DNA of 12,228 nucleotides from Bacteroidales bacterium (GTDB taxonomy: Bacteria; Bacteroidota; Bacteroidia; Bacteroidales; UBA7960), in NCBI GenBank assembly GCA_003555385.1, contig PWHO01000079.1, positions 1 to 12,228 on the forward strand, written 5' to 3'. The translations under genes were made by a program, and so were the position numbers. Shown here piece by piece: positions 1-7,086 of this stretch; the first letter of the stretch is position 1, and each line of letters opens with the position of its first letter. The notes below the pieces were generated by a model. That model saw only the letters and a program-made list of their open reading frames with translations, had not been told where the DNA came from and did not search any database.

Positions 1-1138
1 GAATGATCAGTGTTTTGTTGTCTCCCACGTTGGCCACATGGCTGATCAGCTTCAGGTTGTCTACCACCCGGGCCGTTTGCTGCAAACTTCCTTTGATCTC
101 AAAAGAAAGCACACCTCCAAAACCATTTTGAAGGTACTTCTTTGCATTTTCATGGGATGGGTGATCAGGAAGCCCCGGGTAATTTACTGCTTTTATTAGC
201 GGGTGCTCCTGAAGCCAGCGGGCAATCCGCAGGGCATTGTCACATTGTTTCTGCATTCGCAGTGAAAGGGTTTCTGTTCCGTTCAGTAACAAAAATGCAT
301 TGAAAGGGCTGAGGCAGGGTCCCAGATCTCTAAGGTATTCTGCCCGGGCTTTTGCGATGAATGCCAGTTCTCCGAATTTTTCAGTGAAACACATCCCGTG
401 GTAACTGGGGGAGGGGGCGCTGAGTTTAGGGAATAACCCATTATCCCAGTTAAACCGCCCACTGTCAGTGATTATGCCTCCCATGGCCTGGCCGTGACCT
501 CCTATCCACTTGGTGGCTGACTGCACCACGATGGCCGCTCCGTGGCTGGCGGGCCGGCAGAGGAATCCTGCCCCGCCGAAAGTATTGTCCACGATCAGGG
601 GGATCCGGTGTTTTTTGCTCAACAATGACAATCCGTTGAAGTCCGGCACAGAAAAGCCAGGATTTCCGATTGTTTCCACATACAGTGCTTTAGTTGTGCC
701 GTCGATCAGCGCCTCCATGTCCTCAGGTTTGTCGCCAGGGGCAAACCTTACGGAGATTCCGAAGTTATCCATGCTGTGCCTGAACTGGTTATAGGTGCCA
801 CCATACAGATAAGGAGAGGATACAACAGAATCGCCGGGTGAAAGAATGCTTACCAGTGCGATAAGTTGTGCGGCATGTCCCGAAGAAAGAGCCAGTGAGG
901 CTGCTCCGCCTTCCATGGCACAAATCCGCTCTTCGAGCATGTCGTTGGTTGGGTTATTGATCCGGCTGTATATGTGACCGTTCTCCTCCAGGTTAAATAG
1001 CCTTCCGGCATGGTCACTGTCATGGAACTGGTAAGCGGTGGTCATGTAAATGGGGGTGGCCCTTGCGCTGTTTTTTTCATCCGGCCGATATCCTGAATGG
1101 AGTTGCAAGGTGTCAAAATGATAAGGTTTATTGGTCAT
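1..1138 (-). CDS. metY: O-acetylhomoserine sulfhydrylase (aminocarboxypropyltransferase), 3' end outside window
   Basis: PLP enzyme of the Cys/Met metabolism family; it makes homocysteine from O-acetylhomoserine and sulfide in the cytoplasm, the sulfur-fixing step of methionine synthesis. Seen: 379 codons open from the ATG at 1138 to the window edge. Motifs in order: phosphate-binding YSR with INNPT (residues 57-64), SSGHAAQ, SPYLYGGTYN, ETIGNP, VDNTF, and SATKWIGGHG with the PLP Schiff-base lysine at K210; the readable end is HVANVGDNKTLII. Family members are about 425-430 residues, so roughly 50 C-terminal residues lie outside. The block after the lysine (GRFNWDN...FP) and the overall length fit O-acetylhomoserine sulfhydrylase better than cystathionine gamma-synthase or methionine gamma-lyase, but these cannot be fully excluded by eye. 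The SAM-I riboswitch upstream supports a methionine role and implies repression when SAM is abundant. Confidence 0.88.
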   Translation of the reverse strand, partial: MTNKPYHFDTLQLHSGYRPDEKNSARATPIYMTTAYQFHDSDHAGRLFNLEENGHIYSRINNPTNDMLEERICAMEGGAASLALSSGHAAQLIALVSILSPGDSVVSSPYLYGGTYNQFRHSMDNFGISVRFAPGDKPEDMEALIDGTTKALYVETIGNPGFSVPDFNGLSLLSKKHRIPLIVDNTFGGAGFLCRPASHGAAIVVQSATKWIGGHGQAMGGIITDSGRFNWDNGLFPKLSAPSPSYHGMCFTEKFGELAFIAKARAEYLRDLGPCLSPFNAFLLLNGTETLSLRMQKQCDNALRIARWLQEHPLIKAVNYPGLPDHPSHENAKKYLQNGFGGVLSFEIKGSLQQTARVVDNLKLISHVANVGDNKTLII

Positions 1139-1182
1139 GTCCGGGTATTTTGATTGTTAACTAATGAATTGAAAGTTTGTTC

Positions 1183-1210
1183 GCCTGCCGGGTAAATGTT
1201 TCCCGGCGGC
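1183..1210 (-). promoter_or_regulatory. GC-rich hairpin in the metY leader with an alternative partner at the start codon
   Basis: As RNA from the minus strand, GCCGGG (1207-1202) pairs with CCCGGC (1192-1187) over a 9-nt loop. A GCC/GGC extension at the base closes the stem with one bulged base. It lies 44 nt before the metY ATG. No U-tract follows, so it does not look like a normal intrinsic terminator. The heptamer TACCCGG occurs in the 3' arm and again at 1147-1141, two bases before the ATG, so the 5' arm could instead pair next to the start codon. A switching role is inference. Confidence 0.45.
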
Positions 1211-1262
1211 CATTGCCTTTTCCCGTGCGGGTCAGACAGGCTGTTATCAGGAAAGAGTTGAA

Positions 1263-1281
1263 TATGCGCTATACGCGCATA
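1263..1281 (-). promoter_or_regulatory. Perfect 7-bp hairpin at the end of the leader ORF
   Basis: TATGCGC and GCGCATA are exact inverted copies with a 5-nt loop. On the minus-strand transcript the structure contains the UAG stop codon of the 43-codon leader ORF, so a ribosome terminating there would melt it. The bases after it are not a U-tract. The structure is seen directly; a regulatory use is inferred. Confidence 0.4.
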
Positions 1282-1400
1282 CAGTAAACAGAGCCATGCA
1301 TGATGTGACAAAGGAAAGAAAACCTGTGGGCAATGATCGAATGGATCAGGTCAGAATGGTTTGGCCAAAGGGGCCACAAGAATGGATGTGTGGTGTGCAT
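1269..1400 (-). CDS. Candidate 43-residue leader peptide / upstream ORF between SAM riboswitch and metY
   Basis: An ATG at 1400 lies 13 nt after the closing stem of the SAM-I riboswitch and opens 43 codons ending in TAG at 1271-1269. The peptide begins MHTTHPFLWPLWPNH and has 7 His, 3 Met, 2 Trp and 2 Cys. It has no lysine and only one acidic residue. It has no signal peptide or domain I recognise. The sequence before the ATG is A/T-rich with no Shine-Dalgarno, as for the other genes here. It is the first ORF after the riboswitch, so it, rather than metY, is placed to be the immediate target of the switch. It could be a real regulatory peptide, a small protein, or chance. No function is assigned. 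Confidence 0.4.
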   Translation of the reverse strand: MHTTHPFLWPLWPNHSDLIHSIIAHRFSFLCHIMHGSVYCMRV

Positions 1401-1413
1401 CGTAATGGTTTTA

Positions 1414-1510
1414 ATTTATAACTCCCGTTCGGGCAGGTTTTAGCACCTTTGTCATCAGACCGGTTGCTAGGGCGTCACTGAGCCTGTTCTCTCAGCCCTT
1501 CCTTATAAAT
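1414..1510 (-). promoter_or_regulatory. SAM-I (S-box) riboswitch upstream of metY
   Basis: Read on the minus strand, ATTTATAA (1510-1503) and TTATAAAT (1421-1414) form a perfect 8-bp P1 stem. Between them lie the SAM-I hallmarks in the right order: AGGGCTGAGAGA (P2 and kink-turn side), GGCTCAGTGACGCCCT, the conserved AGCAACC, a short P3, AAGGTGCTAA, and a small P4 (CCTGCCCGAACGGGAG). Known: SAM-I aptamers bind S-adenosylmethionine and shut off methionine-synthesis genes. Seen here: it faces metY, its promoter lies just upstream, and no run of U follows P1, so the off-switch is not an obvious intrinsic terminator right after the aptamer. Control may act on translation of the leader ORF or further downstream. 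Confidence 0.87.
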
Positions 1511-1541
1511 AAACCCTTTTTTGAGAAGGATGTATCTGCGG

Positions 1542-1571
1542 CAAAAGTAGCCATAATTTTTTAAAATGCAA
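1542..1571 (-). promoter_or_regulatory. Bacteroidota-type promoter for the riboswitch-metY transcript
   Basis: On the minus strand, TACTTTTG (1549-1542) matches the TAnnTTTG -7 element. A TTG at 1571-1569 lies 19 nt upstream, the normal spacing for the -33 element. Transcription would start near 1535, about 25 nt before the riboswitch. Confidence 0.6.
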
Positions 1572-1652
1572 TTTTTTGGCAGATAATCCTCCCGGTGTAA
1601 AGGCAAAAACAGATGCAGGGAGCGCTGCAGCAAATGTTCAGGGTGATTTTGG

Positions 1653-1660
1653 TATATTTG
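1653..1660 (+). promoter_or_regulatory. Candidate -7 element for the P-type ATPase gene
   Basis: TATATTTG matches TAnnTTTG exactly; no good -33 match lies 19 nt upstream. The start site would be near 1666, leaving only about 8 nt of leader before the ATG at 1674, which is why a later start (ATG at 1704) deserves consideration. It is arranged back to back with the metY promoter, about 100 bp apart. Confidence 0.45.
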
Positions 1661-1673
1661 TGTAGTTATTGCT

Positions 1674-4427
1674 ATGTCAATGGTAGTAATAAACACACAG
1701 GATATGAAAAACGGAAATGGTCCCGGTTCAGGAAAAAATGAAGGGAAGTCAGAAAAAACCCGGTGGCACGCTATGGCAGCGGAAGAAGTTGTTCAATCAC
1801 TTGAAACGGACGGGGAGAAAGGCCTTGACGAAAAGGAGGCGGAGAAGCGGCTGGAGACTTACGGCCCGAATGAGATGCCCAAAAAAAGGAAACGGACCTG
1901 GTGGCAGCGATTGCTGGCTCAGTTTACCAATGTGCTGATCTACGTCCTGATAGGTGCTGCCGTGATCACCGCCCTGATGGATCACTGGGTGGATACCTGG
2001 GTGATCCTGGCCGTGGTACTGATCAATGCGGTAATCGGGTTTATCCAGGAGGGGAAGGCCGAGAGTGCCCTGGAGAGTATTCAGCAGATGCTCTCCCTGG
2101 AGGCCACTGTATTGCGCGGCGGGCAGAAAAAGACCATTGATGCCGTGGATCTGGTTCCCGGAGATTTGGTGATGGTGAAAGCGGGAGATAAGGTGCCCGC
2201 CGATATGCGGCTATTGAAGTCCAAAGACTTGCGGGTGGAAGAATCGCCCTTGACCGGGGAGTCATTGGCCGTGGAAAAAAGTACGGAAGCCGTGGAGAAA
2301 GATGCCATTGTGGGAGACCAGTTTTCCATGGTGTTTTCCGGAACGGTGGTTACCTATGGCAAAGCCACAGGGGTGGTCGCGGGAACCGGCGAGGAGACCG
2401 AAATAGGCAAAATTAACAGGATGATGTCGGAAGTGGAAGAGATCACCACCCCCTTGCTGAAAAAAATTGACAGGTTTGGGAAGTATCTGTCGCTGGCCAT
2501 TATCGGGATCACTGCCCTGTTCTTTTTGTATGGATATCTCTTTGCGGAATACGAGGTATATGAACTGCTCATGGCAGTCATTGCCCTCATTGTGGCGTCC
2601 ATTCCGGAAGGTCTTCCGGCCATCATGACCATTACCCTGGCCATTGGTGTGCAAAGGATGGCCGTCAGAAATGCGATTATTCGTCGTTTGCCTTCTGTGG
2701 AAACACTGGGAGCGGTGGATGTGATCTGTTCAGACAAAACGGGTACCCTGACCCGTAACGAGATGACTGCCAAACAGGTCATTACGGCTGAACACACCTA
2801 TACGATTAAGGGAACGGGTTACAAGCCGGAGGGTGACATTCTGCTGAATGACAAAACCGTTGATCCGGAAAAAGATAAGGTTTTGTGGCAATTGCTTCAG
2901 GCCGCGAGGGTTTGCAACAATGCAGAGGTCAACAAAGAAGAGGATGGATCCTGGAAGCTGACTGGTGCGCCCACTGAAGGAGCTTTGCTGGTTGCCGCCT
3001 ACAAGGCAGGGCTGGAAGACTTCAAGCCTGAACGCATTGACAGCATCCCTTTTGAATCAGATCATAAATACATGGCTACCCTCAACAAGGTGGATGACAA
3101 GCGTTTTATTTTTGTAACGGGGGCTCCGGAACGAGTGATGGATCTGTGTACCAAACAGTATACCGGAGAGGGGGCGAAAGATATTGACCCGAATTTCTGG
3201 GAAGAAAAAATGGAGGAAGCCGCCGGAGAGGGTCAACGCCTGCTGGGAGTTGCCTTCAATGAAACGGACAGCAACAGGCAGGAGCTCGACAAGGATGAAA
3301 TCGAACACAAGAAAATATTTCTTGGGGTGATTGCCATCATTGACCCGCCAAGGAAAGAGGTAATTGATGCCATTAAAGAATGCCGTGACGCCGGGATTAC
3401 CGTTAAAATGATCACCGGTGATCATGCGGCTACGGCCCGGTCCATTGGTAAAGAGATCGGCATCGGAGATGGTGAAAAGTCCATATCGGGAAAAGAACTT
3501 GAAAAAGCAAGTGATGAGGACCTCCGCAAATTTGTGAGTGAATACGATGTGTATGCCCGCACATCTCCTGAACACAAATTACGCCTGGTGAAAGCCATAC
3601 AGGCCAACAACAGCCTTTGTGCCATGACGGGCGACGGGGTGAATGACGCTCCTGCCCTGAAAAAGGCCAATATCGGCATTGCCATGGGCATTAAAGGCAC
3701 CGAGGTTTCCAAGGATGCATCTGAAATGGTGCTGGCCGACGACAACTTTGCCTCCATTGTGAGTGCCGTTGAAGAGGGACGAACGGTATATGACAATATC
3801 CGCAAATCTTTGCTGTTTATTTTGCCCACCAATGGGGCGGAAATGCTGGCCCTGATGTCGGCCATCCTGCTGGGGGTCATCATTCCCATTACGCCCCTGC
3901 AGGTGCTTTGGGTGAATATGGTAACTGCGGTTACACTGGCCCTGGCCCTGGCATTTGAACCCATGGAAAAGGGGGTAATGGAGAGGCCTCCCAGGTCACC
4001 CGATGAGCCCATTCTCGGAAAAATGTTTATCTGGCGGATTGGGTTCGTTTCAGTACTGATCGGGGGGATGACACTGGGAATCTTTAGTTACATGCATCAT
4101 ACATTGGGTGCCGGTGAGGATGTGGCCCGCACAGTGGCGGTGAACACCCTGGTGGCGGGTCAGCTTTTCTACCTGTTTAACTGCCGGAAGATAAAGGCCC
4201 CGGCCATTGGAAAAGGGTTTTTTGAAAACAGCTATGTGTTTTATGCCGTCGGTGCCCTGGTGATCTTACAGGCGTTGTTTGTCTACCTGCCTTTTATGCA
4301 TACTATTTTTGATACTTCGCCCATCGGGGGTAGTTTGTGGTTATATTCACTGGCGGGGGGAGTGCTTGTATTCCTCCTTGTAGAACTGGAAAAATACCTC
4401 TTTCATCGGATGGTAAAAAAACAATAA
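1674..4427 (+). CDS. P2-type cation-transporting ATPase (Ca2+-ATPase/PMA1-CtpF-like)
   Basis: Ion pump of the inner membrane, 917 residues, with complete P-type architecture. Seen: N-terminal cation-ATPase domain, actuator motif TGES (194-197), PEGLP in M4 (311-315), phosphorylation motif DKTGTLT with D354, KMITGDH (578-584), hinge TGDGVNDAP (652-660), and ten hydrophobic helices (M1-M2 about 83-130, M3-M4 about 270-328, M5-M10 about 712-912). M4 E312, M5 N720/E723 and M6 N748/T751 correspond to Ca2+ ligands of SERCA. However, the M6 aspartate is Ala752 (NMVTAVTLALALAFEP), the pattern of the bacterial PMA1/CtpF-like branch, so the ion is uncertain (Ca2+, Na+ or another). The nucleotide-site KGAPE lysine is T482 (TGAPE). 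Starts at 1680 or 1704 are possible; 1704 would suit the promoter position. It stands alone, divergent from metY. Confidence 0.9.
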   Translation: MSMVVINTQDMKNGNGPGSGKNEGKSEKTRWHAMAAEEVVQSLETDGEKGLDEKEAEKRLETYGPNEMPKKRKRTWWQRLLAQFTNVLIYVLIGAAVITALMDHWVDTWVILAVVLINAVIGFIQEGKAESALESIQQMLSLEATVLRGGQKKTIDAVDLVPGDLVMVKAGDKVPADMRLLKSKDLRVEESPLTGESLAVEKSTEAVEKDAIVGDQFSMVFSGTVVTYGKATGVVAGTGEETEIGKINRMMSEVEEITTPLLKKIDRFGKYLSLAIIGITALFFLYGYLFAEYEVYELLMAVIALIVASIPEGLPAIMTITLAIGVQRMAVRNAIIRRLPSVETLGAVDVICSDKTGTLTRNEMTAKQVITAEHTYTIKGTGYKPEGDILLNDKTVDPEKDKVLWQLLQAARVCNNAEVNKEEDGSWKLTGAPTEGALLVAAYKAGLEDFKPERIDSIPFESDHKYMATLNKVDDKRFIFVTGAPERVMDLCTKQYTGEGAKDIDPNFWEEKMEEAAGEGQRLLGVAFNETDSNRQELDKDEIEHKKIFLGVIAIIDPPRKEVIDAIKECRDAGITVKMITGDHAATARSIGKEIGIGDGEKSISGKELEKASDEDLRKFVSEYDVYARTSPEHKLRLVKAIQANNSLCAMTGDGVNDAPALKKANIGIAMGIKGTEVSKDASEMVLADDNFASIVSAVEEGRTVYDNIRKSLLFILPTNGAEMLALMSAILLGVIIPITPLQVLWVNMVTAVTLALALAFEPMEKGVMERPPRSPDEPILGKMFIWRIGFVSVLIGGMTLGIFSYMHHTLGAGEDVARTVAVNTLVAGQLFYLFNCRKIKAPAIGKGFFENSYVFYAVGALVILQALFVYLPFMHTIFDTSPIGGSLWLYSLAGGVLVFLLVELEKYLFHRMVKKQ

Positions 4428-4567
4428 GGCTGCACATTGCCGGTTTCATTACGTTGCCGGTTCCGAAAGCCGGATGGGTGTACGTTTTTATACATGGGGT
4501 GTCCGTATGTGAACGAACAAAACTTCGTTATTGTATTTGCTGAAGATGTACTTAACTCGTTTATAGT

Positions 4568-4575
4568 TATTTTTG
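4568..4575 (+). promoter_or_regulatory. Candidate -7 element for the FtsX-type permease gene
   Basis: TATTTTTG matches TAnnTTTG, 60 nt before the ATG at 4636. The TTTG at 4536-4539 is too far away (28 nt) to be a standard -33 element. The rest of the 208-bp gap after the ATPase gene shows no clear intrinsic terminator. Confidence 0.4.
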
Positions 4576-4635
4576 TTTAGTGGCATGGAATTAGAGCGAC
4601 CTCTGCTTATTAACCGGTAAAAGAACTCGCACCCA

Positions 4636-7020
4636 ATGCTCTTCAGTTATCTGAAAATTGCCTGGCGGATCCTGCTCAGGAACAAGGCGTATACATCCAT
4701 TAATATCATCGGGCTCGGGCTTGGCTTTTCGATTTCCCTGATGCTCATGATCTTTGTGGCCCATCAGCTCAGTTATGACAAGTTCCATGACCAGAGTGAA
4801 TACATTTACCGATTGACCATCGATGGATCCATGGCAGACGGGCAGCGCCTTTCCGGTCCGCTGACCGCCGGCCTTGTGGCGGAACTGCTGGATGATCAGG
4901 TTCCTGAGGTGGAATATGTGGTCCGCGTTTTTCCAAGATCCGGACAGGAAATACACATTGACGGGGTGCGGTTTGCTACAGAAACAGTGGTCTGGACAGA
5001 TCCTGACTTTTTCCGTTTGTTTTCTTTTCCCCTGATCGCAGGCACCCCGGATTCTTCATTGGATGATCCTTTTTCTGTGGTATTATCTGTTTCCGCAGCG
5101 AAAAAGTTTTTTGGCACAACAGATGTGGTCGACCGGACCATTGCAGTTTCAGAGCAGGAGTACAGGATCACAGGGGTCATGGAGGATATGCCGCTTAATT
5201 CCCATCTACGTTACGATATTGTTGCCTCCATATCCTCTCAAATCCGTCCTGACTATAACATTGTTCAGGAGCAGGGGCTGTCTTTTCCTACCTATCTTCG
5301 GTTCCGGTCAGGGAGCGATCCGGGCGACTTTACCCCCAAAGTGCTTACGGTGGCGGATGATTTTGTCAATGAACTGTTCGGACCCATGGGGCTCAATATG
5401 TCGCATGATCTGCAGCCCCTTGAAAAAGTGTATCTGCATTCCCGTTTTACCATGGCAACCGGGGGCGAGACCGGAGACATCCGGAATGTATATGTTTTTT
5501 CCTTTTTAACCTTGTTTGTGTTGCTGATCGCCGTGTTCAATTTTGTAAACCTGATGACGGCCCAGTCGGAAAAGCGCGCACGTGAAATTGGCCTAAGAAA
5601 GGTAATCGGGGCAGGTAAGCCCGACCTGATCAGACAGTTTGTGGGTGAGGCTGTGATTGTCTCACTGCTTGCTTTTGTGTTTGCCCTTTTGCTCAATGAG
5701 TTGTTTATCGGGCCCTTTTCGCAGATGCTCGGAGATCAGTTTCGCCTGTTATACTGGGAAGAGCCCCTGGCATTGTTGGGAATTATTGCGTTTGTCATTG
5801 TTGTCGGCATTCTTGCCGGGATGTATCCGGCTTTCTACCTGTCCCGCTATCAGCCGGCCGCAGTGCTGAAAGGAGAATATCGTGGCAGGGGAAAACCGCA
5901 TGCCCTGAGAAAGGTGTTGGTAGGCCTTCAGTTTGCCATCTCCATATTCCTGGTTGCCTGTCTGCTGCTGGTGCAACAACAGGTCAGTCATATGAAATAC
6001 CGCGAACTTGGGTTTGACCGTGAGCATGTGCTGACAGTCCGCGGTCTGACCAGAACGCTGCATAACAGCTACGACGGGATCAAGGCTGAACTGTTTCAGC
6101 ATCCGGGTATTTTGAGGGTAACCGCTTCACAAAGTGTTCCGGGCCAGAGCCGTTCAGTCCAGAATGCTTATCGAAAAGGTCAGGATCCGTCGACCGCCAT
6201 CATGATCCATGAAAACCGGATCCAGCATGACTACCTGGAGACTTTCGGGTTGCAGCTCGTCGAAGGCCGCGATTTTAACCCGGAAATGCTCACCGATACG
6301 GCTTCTTTTGTGATCAACCAAAAGGCTGCCAGGGAATTGGGGCTTGATGAACCTGTCGGGGAGGAGATCAATGTCTGGCAGCAACCGGGAAGGATCATCG
6401 GGGTGGTTGCCGACTTTAATTTCCGTTCGTTGCATCATGAGGTCGATCCGCTGGCTTTTTCCATGTATTCATCCAACTACAACCAGATCAGTATAAGATT
6501 CAGTTCATCGCAAATCAACGGGGTAATGGATCATGTGCGGAATGTGCTTGAAACAGCCGACCCCAATTATGTGTTTGATTACTTTTTTGTGGATGAGTTA
6601 TTCGGGGAGATGTACAACCAGGAGGAGCGTATCAGCAGCCTCATCACCGTCGCCGCCATACTGGCCATTGTTATTTCTTTCATGGGATTGTATGCACTTA
6701 CCTCTTTTACCGTAGCGCAGAAAGTGAAGGAGATCGGCATCCGGAAGACTTTCGGGGCACCCGTCTCCGGAATTGTGACAGGTCTGATGGCTGAACTTTC
6801 GAGATGGCTGGTTTTGGGAGCCCTCATCGCCATTCCGGTTTCCTGGTGGGTTGTGGACCGTTGGCTGCAGAATTTTGCTTTCCGCATTAACCTTGTTGAG
6901 CATTGGTGGGTTTTTGCCCTTGCTGTTTTGTTTGCCGGGATTATCGGATGTATGGCTATGCTGTACCAGGCCTTTTGCGCTGCCCGCGCAAATCCCATCG
7001 ACAGCCTGAGGACAGAATAA
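4636..7020 (+). CDS. MacB/FtsX-type ABC transporter permease, two-repeat form
   Basis: Inner-membrane permease of the FtsX/MacB superfamily (794 residues, usual size for the Bacteroidota two-repeat form). Known members couple ATP hydrolysis in the cytoplasm to movements of a large periplasmic domain for lipoprotein, peptide or drug export. Seen: one helix at about 20-42, periplasmic MacB-like domain to about 284, three helices (about 285-308, 334-358, 378-403), a second unit with a helix at about 427-450, another periplasmic stretch, and three C-terminal helices (about 660-685, 725-745, 755-780). The cytoplasmic motif appears twice, REIGLRKVIGA (316-326) and KEIGIRKTFGA (698-708), showing internal duplication. 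No ATPase or membrane-fusion gene is adjacent, so its partner must be elsewhere and the substrate is unknown. No signs of breakage. Confidence 0.88.
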   Translation: MLFSYLKIAWRILLRNKAYTSINIIGLGLGFSISLMLMIFVAHQLSYDKFHDQSEYIYRLTIDGSMADGQRLSGPLTAGLVAELLDDQVPEVEYVVRVFPRSGQEIHIDGVRFATETVVWTDPDFFRLFSFPLIAGTPDSSLDDPFSVVLSVSAAKKFFGTTDVVDRTIAVSEQEYRITGVMEDMPLNSHLRYDIVASISSQIRPDYNIVQEQGLSFPTYLRFRSGSDPGDFTPKVLTVADDFVNELFGPMGLNMSHDLQPLEKVYLHSRFTMATGGETGDIRNVYVFSFLTLFVLLIAVFNFVNLMTAQSEKRAREIGLRKVIGAGKPDLIRQFVGEAVIVSLLAFVFALLLNELFIGPFSQMLGDQFRLLYWEEPLALLGIIAFVIVVGILAGMYPAFYLSRYQPAAVLKGEYRGRGKPHALRKVLVGLQFAISIFLVACLLLVQQQVSHMKYRELGFDREHVLTVRGLTRTLHNSYDGIKAELFQHPGILRVTASQSVPGQSRSVQNAYRKGQDPSTAIMIHENRIQHDYLETFGLQLVEGRDFNPEMLTDTASFVINQKAARELGLDEPVGEEINVWQQPGRIIGVVADFNFRSLHHEVDPLAFSMYSSNYNQISIRFSSSQINGVMDHVRNVLETADPNYVFDYFFVDELFGEMYNQEERISSLITVAAILAIVISFMGLYALTSFTVAQKVKEIGIRKTFGAPVSGIVTGLMAELSRWLVLGALIAIPVSWWVVDRWLQNFAFRINLVEHWWVFALAVLFAGIIGCMAMLYQAFCAARANPIDSLRTE

Positions 7021-7086
7021 ACATTTTTGCTGTAAGGTCAATCTGAGCGAGACCGTGGGCCTTGAAATGGAATGTTTATGTTTTTT
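7017..7086 (+). terminator. Candidate terminator / inverted repeat joining two convergent stop codons
   Basis: ATAAACATT (7017-7025) and AATGTTTAT (7071-7079) are perfect 9-bp inverted copies. They include the TAA of the permease gene and the TAA of the rhodanese gene on the other strand. A smaller hairpin (GGTC/GACC, 7036-7054) sits inside. On the plus strand T6 follows at 7081-7086, as in an intrinsic terminator for the permease mRNA. The 45-nt spacer and AT-rich stem make this moderate evidence only. Confidence 0.35.

Noticed and set aside
510..794. 94-codon plus-strand ORF
   Set aside because: It lies antisense inside metY, whose frame carries all PLP-enzyme motifs; the plus-strand translation shows no domain.
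1361..1376. TGGCC/GGCCA inverted repeat near the riboswitch as a terminator
   Set aside because: A 5-bp stem with no T-tract, inside the candidate leader ORF; too weak to call.
1475..1696. 73-codon minus-strand ORF across the metY promoter and riboswitch
   Set aside because: It runs through the promoter and the 5' part of the SAM-I aptamer and past the ATPase start; the translation has no recognisable feature, so it is taken as chance.
4428..4635. Possible terminator or small gene after the P-type ATPase gene
   Set aside because: Only weak repeats (TTGCCGGTT twice) and no stem with a T-tract; the ORF there is a frame shadow without features.
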